From Kitasatospora sp. NA04385 (GTDB lineage Bacteria; Actinomycetota; Actinomycetes; Streptomycetales; Streptomycetaceae): a stretch of DNA of 64,000 bases. Below are positions 33,801 to 42,781 of the stretch, in pieces. Position numbers and translations under genes: made by a program. The stretch spans positions 2,972,247 to 3,036,246 of the forward strand of contig NZ_CP054919.1 of the NCBI RefSeq assembly GCF_013364235.1. The letters are read 5' to 3'. Below the pieces are notes generated by a model. The model saw only the letters and a program-made list of their open reading frames with translations. It had not been told where the DNA came from and ran no database searches. Each line of letters starts with the position of its first letter. Positions within the stretch are counted from its first letter, which is position 1.

Positions 33801-35075
33801 ATGCAGCCCGCCAGTACCGAGGCGTCCGCGCCCGCCCCCGTCAGCACCCCCTCCGACCTGCGCCTGCGCCCCGGCAGCCGGGACTTCCGCCGCGCCAACC
33901 TCGCCCTGTTCGCGGCGGGCGTGGCCACCTTCGTCCTGCTGTACTCCACCCAGGGCCTGCTGCCGATCCTCTCCGCCGACCTCGCCCTGACGCCCGGCCA
34001 GGCCAGCTGGACGGCCTCCGCCTCCACCCTCGGGCTCGCCCTGGCCCTGCTCCCGGCCAGCGCGCTGTCCGACCGCTACGGGCGCACCGCGGTGATGACC
34101 GCCTCCACGCTGGCCGCCGCGCTGCTCGCGGTGGCCCTGCCGTTCGCCCCGGACCTCACGACGCTGGTGGTGCTGCGCGCCGTCCAGGGCGCGGCGCTGG
34201 CGGGGCTGCCCGCCACCGCGATGGCCTACCTGGCCGAGGAGGTGCACCCGTCGGCGCTGGCCTCCGCGATGGGGCTGTACGTGGCGGGCAACTCGATCGG
34301 CGGGATGGGCGGCCGGCTGGTCTCGGGCTGGGCGGCGGCCGCCTGGGGCTGGCGCTGGGGGCTGGCGGTGTCCGCCGCGCTGGCGCTGCTGGCCGCACTG
34401 GCCTTCCGGGCCCTGGTTCCGCGCGCCCGGCACTTCCGCCGCGCGCCGGTCGACGCCCGGGCGCTGGCCGCGACCGTCTCGGGGCACCTGCGCAACCCGC
34501 TGCTGCTGCGGCTGTACGCGCTGGGCATGCTGTTCATGGCCGTGTTCGGCGCGGTCTACAACACGGTCGGCTACCGGCTGACCGCCGCGCCCTTCCACCT
34601 CCCGCAGTCGGTGGCCGCCTCGATCTTCGTGGTCTACCTGGTCGGCACCGCGTCCTCCGCCTCGGCGGGCCGGCTGACCGCCCGCTGCGGCCGCCGCGGC
34701 ACCCTCTACCTGGCGATCGCGACCACCACGGCGGGCCTGCTGCTCTCGCTGGCCGGCTCGCTGTTCTGCGCGGTCCTCGGCCTGGTCCTGATCACCGCCG
34801 GCTTCTTCGCCGGCCACGCCACCGCCTCCTCCGCCGTCGGCCGCACCGCCGCCACCGGCCGCGCCCAGGCCTCCGCGCTCTACCTGATCGCCTACTACCT
34901 GGGCAACAGCCTCGGCGGCACCCTGGGCGCCGACGCCTACCACTCCACCGGCTGGTCGGGCACCGCCGCCGTCGCCCTCACCGCCATGGCCTGCGCGGCC
35001 GGCGTCACCCTCTACGCCACCCGCCGCGCCGTCACCGCCCGCCGGGCGGGAGCCGTCACTACACTTCGAGCATGA
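33801..35075 (+). CDS. MFS transporter
   Basis: This 424-residue membrane protein of the major facilitator superfamily has 12 predicted spans, the loop 2-3 signature LSDRYGRTAVMT, and the family order of AraJ/YnfM-type drug or sugar efflux proteins. The start is ATG at 33801; TAGCGT ends 7 nt upstream and there is no ribosome-binding site, so the mRNA is probably leaderless. The stop overlaps the Uma2 gene start (ATGA). Substrate unknown. Confidence 0.9.
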   Translation: MQPASTEASAPAPVSTPSDLRLRPGSRDFRRANLALFAAGVATFVLLYSTQGLLPILSADLALTPGQASWTASASTLGLALALLPASALSDRYGRTAVMTASTLAAALLAVALPFAPDLTTLVVLRAVQGAALAGLPATAMAYLAEEVHPSALASAMGLYVAGNSIGGMGGRLVSGWAAAAWGWRWGLAVSAALALLAALAFRALVPRARHFRRAPVDARALAATVSGHLRNPLLLRLYALGMLFMAVFGAVYNTVGYRLTAAPFHLPQSVAASIFVVYLVGTASSASAGRLTARCGRRGTLYLAIATTTAGLLLSLAGSLFCAVLGLVLITAGFFAGHATASSAVGRTAATGRAQASALYLIAYYLGNSLGGTLGADAYHSTGWSGTAAVALTAMACAAGVTLYATRRAVTARRAGAVTTLRA

Positions 35076-35629
35076 GCGTCGACCCTGCCACGTTCGCCAG
35101 GCTCCGCGAGATCGCCGATCGGCTGCCGCAGGTGCCGGGGATAGGAAAGATCGAGATCGCGGACGGCGAGATCGTCATGATGATGTCGCCGGTCAGCCGA
35201 CACGAACTCGCAGTCATCAGGCTGGCTCGTCAACTCAACGAGCAGCTCCCCCGGACGCATCCGGGGTACGTCGCCCATGGCGGTGCGGATCTGGAGGACC
35301 CGGGGCTGGGCCGGCTGCGAAACCCGGATCTGATGGTGTTCCCGGAAGCGGCCCTGGACGTGGAGAAGCCCGCGCTGCTTCCCCACGAGATCCTGCTGGT
35401 GGTCGAGATCGTCTCGGCGTCCAACCCGCAGAACGACTACCGGGCCAAGGTCGCCGACTACGCCGCCATGGGCATCCCGCTCTACCTGCTGGTCGACCCG
35501 CGCAAGGGCACCGGCATCGTGTACGACGAACCGGGCTACACCCGCCGCACCGGCTTCGCCTTCGGCGACGTGGTCACCGTCGGCCCCTGGACGCTCGACA
35601 CCGGCGTCCTGCGCACCTACGCCGGGTAG
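35072..35629 (+). CDS. Uma2-family PD-(D/E)xK nuclease-like protein
   Basis: This 185-residue protein has the Uma2 core: GEIVMMMSPVSRHELAVIRLA, an LRNPDLMVFPE segment with the metal Asp, LLVVEIVSASNPQNDYRAKVADYAAMGIPLYLLVDP with the Glu and Lys of the active site. Uma2 proteins are a very large family of restriction-endonuclease-fold proteins abundant in Streptomyces and cyanobacteria; their biological role is unknown. ATG at 35072 overlaps the MFS stop by four bases. Confidence 0.85.
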   Translation: MSVDPATFARLREIADRLPQVPGIGKIEIADGEIVMMMSPVSRHELAVIRLARQLNEQLPRTHPGYVAHGGADLEDPGLGRLRNPDLMVFPEAALDVEKPALLPHEILLVVEIVSASNPQNDYRAKVADYAAMGIPLYLLVDPRKGTGIVYDEPGYTRRTGFAFGDVVTVGPWTLDTGVLRTYAG

Positions 35630-35791
35630 CCGGGCCGGGCCGGTGACGCGGGGGGTTGCCGGGGGCGGTGGGCGGCGTGACGCTGGAGGCGGTCTGAAGA
35701 TTCGCGCGCGTCCGGTCGGCCGCGGGTCCGCGTGCCGCGCCGCCGGTCGGCCGCAGGACGCCCGCCCGACAGTGGGATGTGGGTGACCCCC

Positions 35792-37618
35792 ATGATCGAT
35801 GCCAGAACCCATGCCGCCGCGCTGGCCGAGCACCGGGAGGGCCTGGCCGCCGCGCAGGTCGACCCCGCGCTGCGCCCCGCCCTGGACGAGCTGCTCGCCG
35901 AGGTGGCCGACCACCCCGCGGACGCCGCCCTGGGCAGCCTGCTGGACCACCTGCTCCAGCACGCCCAGTCGGACGGCCTGGAACTCGACCTGCTCGCCGA
36001 GGCCGCCGCGATGTGGACCGAGGGGGTGAGCCTCTACACCGAGATCGGCGCGGTGCGCGCCGACGTCGAGGCCGCCCTCGCCGACCCGGCGCAGCCGGAC
36101 GCGGCGGCGAGGTACTGCGGGGCCACGGTGCGCCTGCGGAAGCTGGGCGAGCGGGTGCACGGCAAGCACCTGGAGATCCAGGACCTGGGCCGCCGGCTCG
36201 CCGAGATGCGGCACGTCCCGGAGCACCCGCGGCAGGGCAACCTCCCGCTGGACGCCTGGGGCTGGGGCGACGTCTTCCTGGCCCGGCGCACCGACGCCTT
36301 CGTCCGCGCGGCCTTCGCGACGGCGGACACCCCCGCCACCCGGGCGACGGCCTTCGGCGTCCTGTCCGGCCACGCGGCGAACGCCGCCGGTTCGGCCTAC
36401 CTGGGCAAGGTGGTCGGCGGGCCCCGGCGCAGCCACCGGTTCCGGGACCGGATCGCCCGCAACACCGTCGGCGCCTACCTCGCCCAACTGCGCCCGGACG
36501 CCGGGGACTTCCGACGGCTCGCGGCCACCCTCCGGTACGACGCCGCCCCCGAGGCCCGGCTCCCGGACGAGGCGGCGGCGTTCCTGACCGAGGTGCTCGG
36601 GCGGACGTACGACCTCGGCGCGACGGCCCCGCCGCCGGACCTCCGGCTCGGGTACGGGCGCCTGGTGCGGCAGTTGGAGCTGCTCGGCACGTTCCGGCAG
36701 CCGCCCCGGCCGAAGCTCCCCGCCCCGGTGTTCGTGCAGCGGCTGTGGGCCGACCCGGCGCACCCGCCGGACGCGGTGGTGACGACCGAGACGGCCACCC
36801 CGCCCGCCGTCGCCGACTCCGGGCTCGGCCCGGCCACGTACTCGGGCCCGGCGGTGCCCCCGTACCAGCGCCCGCCGTCGGCGACGGACAGCACCCGGGA
36901 CAGCGACAACCAGTGCGGCAGCTTCTGGATCGGCGTGCTGGGGTTCCTGGCCTTCGTCGGGACGCTGGGCGGCGTGTGCTGGGAGCAGTGGGGGAACGGC
37001 ACCTCGTGCACCTTCTGGGACAAGCACGTGTCGGACAACTTCCGGCACGCGTTCGAGACCAGCCTCAGCCCGGAGGAGCAGGCCGCCCTCGCCTCGCAGT
37101 ACCAGCAGCTCACCCCGGAGGAGTTCGCCCGGGGCGCCGACGTGCCCCAGCTCACCCAGCTGGTCGGCCTGCTGTTCGACTTCCAGGCCCGGCTGTGGGA
37201 GGGCCTGCGGAAGGCGGGCGGCTACCTGGCCGGGTGCGGACTGACCGCGCCGGACGGACGGCTGCGCTACCCGCTGTACCGGCAGTTCCTCGCGGTGCCG
37301 TCGAGCGGCGACAACATCACGCCGCGCCGCCCCGAGGCCGATCCGGTGGCGGTGTTCTACCGCTACCCGCTGACCCCGCTGGAGGAGCCGTCCGACGGCG
37401 GCGGCGGGCTGCCGGTCGGCACCGACCCCGGCTGGCTGCTGCGGGAGTCCACCGCCGCGGTGACCGCCCTGTGGACCGGGATCGCCGAGGGCGCGTCCGG
37501 CGAGGCCAACCCGGACCTGGACGCCGACCGGTTCCGCCGCTACGACTGCTGGGCGCCCGGCGGGTCGATCGACGACGACCCGGTGGACGTCCGGGTCCTC
37601 GACTACGGCGAGACGTGA
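35792..37618 (+). CDS. Large protein of unknown function with internal membrane segment
   Basis: This 608-residue protein has no domain I recognise. Residues 1-150 are helical with heptad-like Ala/Leu patterns and charged faces. About residues 155-300 contain LPLDAWGWGDVFLARRTDAF and VLSGHAANAAGSAYLGKVVGGPRRSHRFRDR, which look like a conserved compact domain. Residues 385-405 (FWIGVLGFLAFVGTLGGVCW) are a single hydrophobic segment flanked by Cys residues. The C-terminal 200 residues are a second globular part. It is followed 11 bp later by an Ig-like protein, so the pair is an operon. ATG at 35792 is the likely start; ATG at 35777 is possible. No signal peptide. Confidence 0.75.
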   Translation: MIDARTHAAALAEHREGLAAAQVDPALRPALDELLAEVADHPADAALGSLLDHLLQHAQSDGLELDLLAEAAAMWTEGVSLYTEIGAVRADVEAALADPAQPDAAARYCGATVRLRKLGERVHGKHLEIQDLGRRLAEMRHVPEHPRQGNLPLDAWGWGDVFLARRTDAFVRAAFATADTPATRATAFGVLSGHAANAAGSAYLGKVVGGPRRSHRFRDRIARNTVGAYLAQLRPDAGDFRRLAATLRYDAAPEARLPDEAAAFLTEVLGRTYDLGATAPPPDLRLGYGRLVRQLELLGTFRQPPRPKLPAPVFVQRLWADPAHPPDAVVTTETATPPAVADSGLGPATYSGPAVPPYQRPPSATDSTRDSDNQCGSFWIGVLGFLAFVGTLGGVCWEQWGNGTSCTFWDKHVSDNFRHAFETSLSPEEQAALASQYQQLTPEEFARGADVPQLTQLVGLLFDFQARLWEGLRKAGGYLAGCGLTAPDGRLRYPLYRQFLAVPSSGDNITPRRPEADPVAVFYRYPLTPLEEPSDGGGGLPVGTDPGWLLRESTAAVTALWTGIAEGASGEANPDLDADRFRRYDCWAPGGSIDDDPVDVRVLDYGET

Positions 37619-37629
37619 GGAGGCCGGTC

Positions 37630-38526
37630 ATGCCCGCACGAAACGACGGCCGCGACCCGGAGGGGACCACCGACGACCGGCCGTACCTGTTCGTCCACAG
37701 CTACCCGCCGCCGGTCCTGCCGGCCGGGTCCTTCCCGGTCGACAACGGCACCCGGCCGGTGCCGCCGGAGGTCTGCTGGTACCTCTGCTCCGGCATCCAG
37801 CCGCTCACCGCCTTCCAGCCCGGGGAGGACCTGACCGTGCAGGTGACGGTGGGGAACTGGCAGGGCGGCAACAGCGAGTCGATCGCCTACCTGGGGCTGT
37901 GGTGGTCGCCCCCGGTCAGCGGCCCGCTCGTCCCGGACGCCGACAAGTTCCTCGGCCTGACCACCGTGGTGGTGCCGCCGCACGGCGGGCAGGTGGTCTC
38001 CGACCCGCTGACCGGGCACATCCCCGCGGACGCCGGCGACCACGTCTGCCTACTGGCCCAGGTCCGGCACCCGCTCGACCCGCCGAGCACGAACGTGGCC
38101 GACCCGGTCAACGACCGGCACTGGGCGCAGCACAACCTGGTCGCCCTGCCGTCCGGTAGTGCCGGGACCCTCTCGTTCCTGGCGTCCAACCCGCTGGCGG
38201 AGGGGGCCGAGTACCTGATCAGCGTGGGGCCCGTCCCGCCGGTGCGGTGGCCGGGCTTCCGGCTGGACGGGGACCCGGAGCCGGTGGGGGCGGAGGCCGG
38301 GCTGATCGTGCTCACCGGCCCGGACGGGCAGGAACTGGCCCGCGACGAGGGCGAGTTGTCCTGCGTCCTCGCCCTGGACGGCGGGGAGCGGCGGCGGCTG
38401 GAGGTCACGGTCGAACCGGCCGGGGCGGTGCCGGCCGGGACGTTCGCGCCGTTCGAGGTCGTTCAGTACCGGATCGGCGCGGAGGTCCCGGCCGGCGGGA
38501 TCGGCCTGGCGTTCACCGGCGGCTGA
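37630..38526 (+). CDS. Beta-sandwich (Ig/CARDB-like) protein of unknown function
   Basis: This 298-residue protein appears to contain two all-beta domains. The first (about residues 20-175) has LTVQVTVGNWQGGNSESIAYLGLWWSP, VVPPHGGQVVSDP, DHVCLLAQVRHPLDP and DRHWAQHNL, a pattern like CARDB-type seven-strand folds with an N-terminal strand swap. The second (about 175-298) contains GPDGQELARDEG and RLEVTVEPAGAVPAG repeats. No signal peptide or lipobox is present, which is unusual for an Ig-like protein. It is translationally linked to the large unknown protein (GAGGAGG ribosome-binding site), so they probably work together. Confidence 0.72.
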   Translation: MPARNDGRDPEGTTDDRPYLFVHSYPPPVLPAGSFPVDNGTRPVPPEVCWYLCSGIQPLTAFQPGEDLTVQVTVGNWQGGNSESIAYLGLWWSPPVSGPLVPDADKFLGLTTVVVPPHGGQVVSDPLTGHIPADAGDHVCLLAQVRHPLDPPSTNVADPVNDRHWAQHNLVALPSGSAGTLSFLASNPLAEGAEYLISVGPVPPVRWPGFRLDGDPEPVGAEAGLIVLTGPDGQELARDEGELSCVLALDGGERRRLEVTVEPAGAVPAGTFAPFEVVQYRIGAEVPAGGIGLAFTGG

Positions 38527-38573
38527 GCGGCCGGGGCCCCGGCCCCCGGCCCCACCGCCCCCGGCCGCGGCGG

Positions 38574-39851
38574 TCAGCCGATCCGGTCCAGCACGATCGG
38601 CGCCGGGGTGAAGGCCGTGCCCGCCGGGGCGACGGTGACGGCGTCGGCCAGGGCCTCCAGGGCGTACGGGAAGCGCTCGGGGGTGTCGGTGTGCAGAGTG
38701 AGCAGGGGCTGTCCGGCGGTGACGGTGTCGCCGGGCTTGGCGTGGAGCTCGACGCCGGCCCCGGCCTGGACCGGGTCCTCCTTGCGGGCGCGGCCCGCGC
38801 CCAGGCGCCAGGCGGCGACGCCGACGGCGTAGGCGTCGAGGGCGGTCAGGACGCCGGTGGCGGGGGCCGGGACGACGTGGGTCTCGCGGGCCACCGGGAG
38901 CGGGGCGTCGGGGTCACCGCCCTGGGCGGCGATCATGCGGCGCCAGTGGTCCATCGCGGAGCCGTCGCGCAGGGCGTCGGCCGGGTCCTTGCCGTGCACG
39001 CCCGCGGCGGCGAGCATCTCGCGGGCGAGGGCGAGGGTGAGTTCGACGACGTCGGCGGGGCCGCCGCCGGCCAGCACCTCGACGGACTCGCGGACTTCGA
39101 GCGCGTTGCCCGCGGTCAGGCCGAGCGGGGTGGACATGTCGGTGAGCAGGGCGACGGTGGCGACGCCGGCCGAACGGCCGAGGCCGACCATGGTGCGGGC
39201 GAGCTCGCGGGCGTCGTCGAGGTTCTTCATGAACGCGCCGGAGCCGACCTTGACGTCCAGGACCAGGGCGCCGGTGCCCTCGGCGATCTTCTTGGACATG
39301 ATCGAGGAGGCGATCAGCGGGATCGCCTCGACGGTGCCGGTGACGTCGCGCAGGGCGTAGAGCTTCTTGTCGGCGGGGGCGAGCCCGTCCCCGGCCGCGC
39401 AGATGACGGCGCCGGTCGAGCGCAGGACGTCGAGCATCTCCTCGTTGGAGAGCAGGGCGCGCCAGCCGGGGATCGACTCCAGCTTGTCGAGGGTGCCGCC
39501 GGTGTGGCCGAGGCCGCGGCCGGAGAGCTGCGGGACGGCGGCGCCGCAGGCGGCGACCAGCGGGGCCAGCGGGAGGGTGATCTTGTCGCCGACGCCGCCG
39601 GTGGAGTGCTTGTCGGCGGTGGGGACGCCGAGCGAGGAGAAGTCCATCCATTCGCCGGAGCGGATCATCGCGTCGGTCCAGCGGCTGATCTCCCGGGGGG
39701 TCATGCCGTTGAGCAGGATGGCCATCGCGAGGGCGGACATCTGCTCGTCGGCGACCTCGCCGCGGGTGTAGGCGTCGATGACCCAGTCGATCTGGGGGTC
39801 GGTCAGCTCGCCCCGGTCGCGCTTGGCCCGGATGACGGAGATGGCGTCCAT
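38574..39851 (-). CDS. deoA: Thymidine (pyrimidine-nucleoside) phosphorylase
   Basis: This 425-residue homodimeric enzyme converts thymidine or (deoxy)uridine and phosphate to the base and (deoxy)ribose 1-phosphate. Family signatures are the KHSTGGVGDK phosphate loop, SGRGLGHTGGTLDKLESIPG, and the catalytic Lys/Ser region IASSIMSKK. The product enters the mutase-DeoC route, and cdd upstream supplies deoxyuridine from deoxycytidine. ATG at 39851 follows GGAG. The promoter region 69-80 bases upstream holds the shared operator. Confidence 0.95.
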   Translation of the reverse strand: MDAISVIRAKRDRGELTDPQIDWVIDAYTRGEVADEQMSALAMAILLNGMTPREISRWTDAMIRSGEWMDFSSLGVPTADKHSTGGVGDKITLPLAPLVAACGAAVPQLSGRGLGHTGGTLDKLESIPGWRALLSNEEMLDVLRSTGAVICAAGDGLAPADKKLYALRDVTGTVEAIPLIASSIMSKKIAEGTGALVLDVKVGSGAFMKNLDDARELARTMVGLGRSAGVATVALLTDMSTPLGLTAGNALEVRESVEVLAGGGPADVVELTLALAREMLAAAGVHGKDPADALRDGSAMDHWRRMIAAQGGDPDAPLPVARETHVVPAPATGVLTALDAYAVGVAAWRLGAGRARKEDPVQAGAGVELHAKPGDTVTAGQPLLTLHTDTPERFPYALEALADAVTVAPAGTAFTPAPIVLDRIG

Positions 39852-39891
39852 GCAGGTGCTCCAGAAGATCCAGAAGAGGTGAAATGCGAAG

Positions 39892-39920
39892 AGTGCCGCG
39901 GGATGTCCTCCCGCGACACT
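39892..39920 (-). terminator. Hairpin after cdd that overlaps the deoA promoter
   Basis: 11 bp of stem (39892-39895 and 39897-39903 with 39909-39915 and 39917-39920, one C-A mismatch) with a 5-nt loop, 25 nt after the cdd stop; a pyrimidine-rich CTCTTCGCATTT follows on the minus strand. Its first arm overlaps the putative -10 TAGAGT (39923-39918) of deoA, so only read-through from cdd would carry the complete hairpin. Confidence 0.65.
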
Positions 39921-39932
39921 CTACGCGCGTAA
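39921..39932. promoter_or_regulatory. Operator palindrome upstream of deoA
   Basis: CTACGCGCGTAA matches the shared 12-bp operator with one end base changed. It lies between cdd and deoA and touches the putative deoA -10 element, with AACACAAG next to it. Confidence 0.82.
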
Positions 39933-39944
39933 CACAAGAAAGGG

Positions 39945-40352
39945 CTACAACTTCTCCGGCCCGAACGCGTCCGGCAGCACCTCGCTCATCGGGCGCACCC
40001 CGGAGGGCAGTTCGACCAGCAGCCCGGGCCCGCCGTGCTCGTACAGCAGCTGGCGGCAGCGCCCGCACGGCATCAGCAGCTCGCCGCCGCCGTCCACGCA
40101 GGTGAAGGCGACCAGCCGGCCGCCGCCGGAGGCGTGCAGCGCGGAGACCAGCCCGCACTCGGCGCACAGGCCGAGCCCGTACGAGGCGTTCTCCACGTTG
40201 CAGCCGACCACCGTGCGGCCGTCCTCGACCAGGGCCGCGGCCCCGACCGGGTACTTGCTGTACGGGGCGTACGCGTGCCGCATCGCGGCCCGGGCGGCCT
40301 CCCGCAGCGCCTCCCAGTCGACCTCCGGCGCGGCCGCCGCGGGGGCCGTCAC
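39945..40352 (-). CDS. cdd: Cytidine deaminase
   Basis: This 135-residue homotetrameric zinc enzyme turns (deoxy)cytidine into (deoxy)uridine. Signature motifs: VENASYGLGLCAE with the zinc Cys and catalytic Glu, and PCGRCRQLL with the other two zinc Cys. GTG at 40352 overlaps the permease stop by 4 bp (GTGA), so it is the last gene of the importer operon; a terminator-like hairpin follows. Confidence 0.94.
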   Translation of the reverse strand: MTAPAAAAPEVDWEALREAARAAMRHAYAPYSKYPVGAAALVEDGRTVVGCNVENASYGLGLCAECGLVSALHASGGGRLVAFTCVDGGGELLMPCGRCRQLLYEHGGPGLLVELPSGVRPMSEVLPDAFGPEKL

Positions 40353-41614
40353 TTGGCCTGGCCCTTGCGGTAGACCTGGCCGTCCGCCTTGGGCATCCGC
40401 AGCCGCTGCGAGGCCAGCGCGAGCACCACCAGGGTGATCACGTACGGGGTCGCGACGATCAGCGGGCGCTGCACCTCGTCGGTGCAGGCGTACCAGGCGG
40501 CGACGCCGCCCGCGACGACGGTGCTGATCACCCCGGCGGTGAGCCGGCGGCGGTAGAACTGCCAGAGCGCCAGCAGCGCCATCGCGATGGCGACCACCAG
40601 CAGCAGCACGTGCACCGAGTCGGCGTCGCGCAGCTGGAGGCTGTCGGTGAAGCCGAACAGGCCCGCACCGGCGGCCAGGCCGCCCGGCATCCAGTTGCCG
40701 AAGATCATCGCGGCCAGGCCGATGAAGCCGCGGCCCTGGGTCTGGCCGTCCCGGTAGAAGTGCGCGGCGACCAGCGAGAGGTACGCGCCGCCGAGGCCCG
40801 CGAAGGCGCCGGAGGAGACCACCGCGAGGTACTTGTACTTGTAGACGTTGACGCCCAGCGACTCGGCGGCGGTCGGGTTCTCGCCGCAGGAGCGCAGCCG
40901 CAGGCCGAACACGGTGCGCCAGAGCAGGAAGTAGCTGGCGACCAGGAACGCGGCGGCGATCAGGGTGACCACCGACAGGTCGGTGACCAGGCCGCGGACG
41001 ATGCCGGCCACGTCGGAGACCAGGAACCAGTGGTGCTGCTCGATGCCGTCCAGCCAGCCCGACAGGCCGGGGAAGGTGAAGGCGGGCAGCGAGTCGGCGG
41101 GCGGCGACTGGTTGGCCCCGGCGCCGTCGGTCACGTAGTCCTTGTAGTAGATCCGGTTGACGTACGCGCAGATGCCGGGGATCAGCAGGTTGATGCCGAC
41201 GCCGGAGACGATGTGGTCGACGCCGAAGGTGACGGTGACCAGCGCGTGCAGCAGGCCGCCGAGCGCGCCGCCGGCCATGCCGGCCAGCAGCCCGACCCAC
41301 GGGTTGACCAGGAAGCCGCCCCAGGCGCCGCAGAAGGTGCCGGCCACCATCATGCCTTCGAGGCCGATGTTGACCACGCCCGCGCGCTCGGACCACAGGC
41401 CGCCGAGACCGGCCATCGCGATCGGCACGGCCGAGGCCAGCGCGGCGCTGATCTGGCCGGAGGAGGTCAGTCCGTGGTTGCCGGTGGCGGCGCCGACCAC
41501 GGCGAACAGCACCAGGGCGAGCGCGATCAGCAGCAGCACCACCGGCCAGGTGAGCTTGGTCCGCTTCGCGGACGCGACCGGCGACTTGGGCTTGTCGGCG
41601 ACTGCGGTGCTCAT
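40349..41614 (-). CDS. Nucleoside ABC importer permease (second)
   Basis: This 421-residue membrane protein of the branched-chain/ribose-type ABC permease family (BPD_transp_2) has about 8-10 predicted spans and the EERAGVVNIGLEGMMVAGTF-type motif (here SERAGVVNIGLEGMMVAG), the coupling signature of YufQ/NupC-like nucleoside permeases. ATG at 41614 overlaps the preceding permease stop (ATGA) and follows AAGGAGGT. Together with the other permease it forms the channel. Confidence 0.93.
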   Translation of the reverse strand: MSTAVADKPKSPVASAKRTKLTWPVVLLLIALALVLFAVVGAATGNHGLTSSGQISAALASAVPIAMAGLGGLWSERAGVVNIGLEGMMVAGTFCGAWGGFLVNPWVGLLAGMAGGALGGLLHALVTVTFGVDHIVSGVGINLLIPGICAYVNRIYYKDYVTDGAGANQSPPADSLPAFTFPGLSGWLDGIEQHHWFLVSDVAGIVRGLVTDLSVVTLIAAAFLVASYFLLWRTVFGLRLRSCGENPTAAESLGVNVYKYKYLAVVSSGAFAGLGGAYLSLVAAHFYRDGQTQGRGFIGLAAMIFGNWMPGGLAAGAGLFGFTDSLQLRDADSVHVLLLVVAIAMALLALWQFYRRRLTAGVISTVVAGGVAAWYACTDEVQRPLIVATPYVITLVVLALASQRLRMPKADGQVYRKGQAK

Positions 41615-42777
41615 GCCGCGACCTCCTTCTGGGCGGCCGCGGCAGCCTGCGCGGCGAGCTCGGCGCCGACCTTCTGCTGCTGGCGCTTGAGGCCGTAGCG
41701 GCGCACCAGTTCGTAGGCCACGACGACACAGATGACGATGGTGCCCTGGATCACCGGGATGATCTCGGACGGGTAGTCGCCCCGGGTGGGCAGCTGGGCG
41801 CCGGAGGCGTCCAGGAAGGCGAACAGCAGCGCGGAGAACGCGATGCCGATCGGGGTGTTGCGGCCGAGCAGCGCCACCGAGATGCCGATGAAGCCCAGGC
41901 CGGTCTGCACGTTCTGCCCGAAGTACGGGGTGTTCTGCATGAGTTCGGGCAGGCCGACCAGGCCGGCCAGCGCGCCGGAGACCACGATCGAGGTGATCAC
42001 CATGCGCTTGACGTTGACGCCGGAGGCGCCGGCGGCGGTCTCCGAGCGGCCGGTTGCGCGCAGGTCGAAGCCGAACCGGGTGCGGTTCAGGGTGAACTGG
42101 AAGACCACGCCGACCAGCACCGCGATCACGATGAAGCCCCACAGGGTGCCGCCCTGGGTCTCGAACGAGAAGAAGTGGCTGGACTCGGAGATCTTGCCGG
42201 TCTGGATCGAGTTGGTGGTGCCGCTGGTCTTCGGCGCGAAGATGCCGGGCACCAGCAGCACGCCGATCACGGCGGTGGCGATGGCGTTCAGCATGATGGT
42301 CGAGATGACCTCGCTGACGCCCCGGTAGACCTTGAGCAGGCCGGCGATCGACGCCCACAGGCCGCCGACGCACATGGCGACGACCAGCAGCAGCGGGATC
42401 TGCAGGAAGGCCGGCAGGTCGACCTGGCTGCCGACGAACGCGGCGAACATCATGGCCAGCTTGTACTGGCCCTCGATGCCGATGTTGAACAGGTTCATCC
42501 GGAACCCGAACGCGGCGGCGGCCGCGGCCAGGTAGTACACGGTGGCCTTGTTCAGCACGGCGACCTGGCCGTCGGACGCGGTGCCGTAGTTCCACATGAT
42601 GGAGAACGCGTCGAACGGGTCGCGGCCGGAGACCGCCAGCAGGGCGCCGGCGATGACCAGCGACAGCAGCACCGCCAGCACGGGGGCGGCCAGGGCGAGC
42701 CCGATCCGCTCCGGGTCGACGCGCTCGCGCAGCGTCCGCTTGGCCGCGGGTGCGGCCGGGGGCTTGGGACTGGTCAT
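41611..42777 (-). CDS. Nucleoside ABC importer permease (first)
   Basis: This 388-residue membrane protein of the same family has spans near the N-terminus (IGLALAAPVLAVLLSLVIAGALL), the coupling segment FGFRMNLFNIGIEGQYKLAM typical of YufP-type permeases and an extra loop SGTTNSIQTGKISESSHFF between spans. ATG at 42777, 4 bp after the ATPase stop at 42782. Confidence 0.93.
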   Translation of the reverse strand: MTSPKPPAAPAAKRTLRERVDPERIGLALAAPVLAVLLSLVIAGALLAVSGRDPFDAFSIMWNYGTASDGQVAVLNKATVYYLAAAAAAFGFRMNLFNIGIEGQYKLAMMFAAFVGSQVDLPAFLQIPLLLVVAMCVGGLWASIAGLLKVYRGVSEVISTIMLNAIATAVIGVLLVPGIFAPKTSGTTNSIQTGKISESSHFFSFETQGGTLWGFIVIAVLVGVVFQFTLNRTRFGFDLRATGRSETAAGASGVNVKRMVITSIVVSGALAGLVGLPELMQNTPYFGQNVQTGLGFIGISVALLGRNTPIGIAFSALLFAFLDASGAQLPTRGDYPSEIIPVIQGTIVICVVVAYELVRRYGLKRQQQKVGAELAAQAAAAAQKEVAA

Positions 42778-42781
42778 GTGG

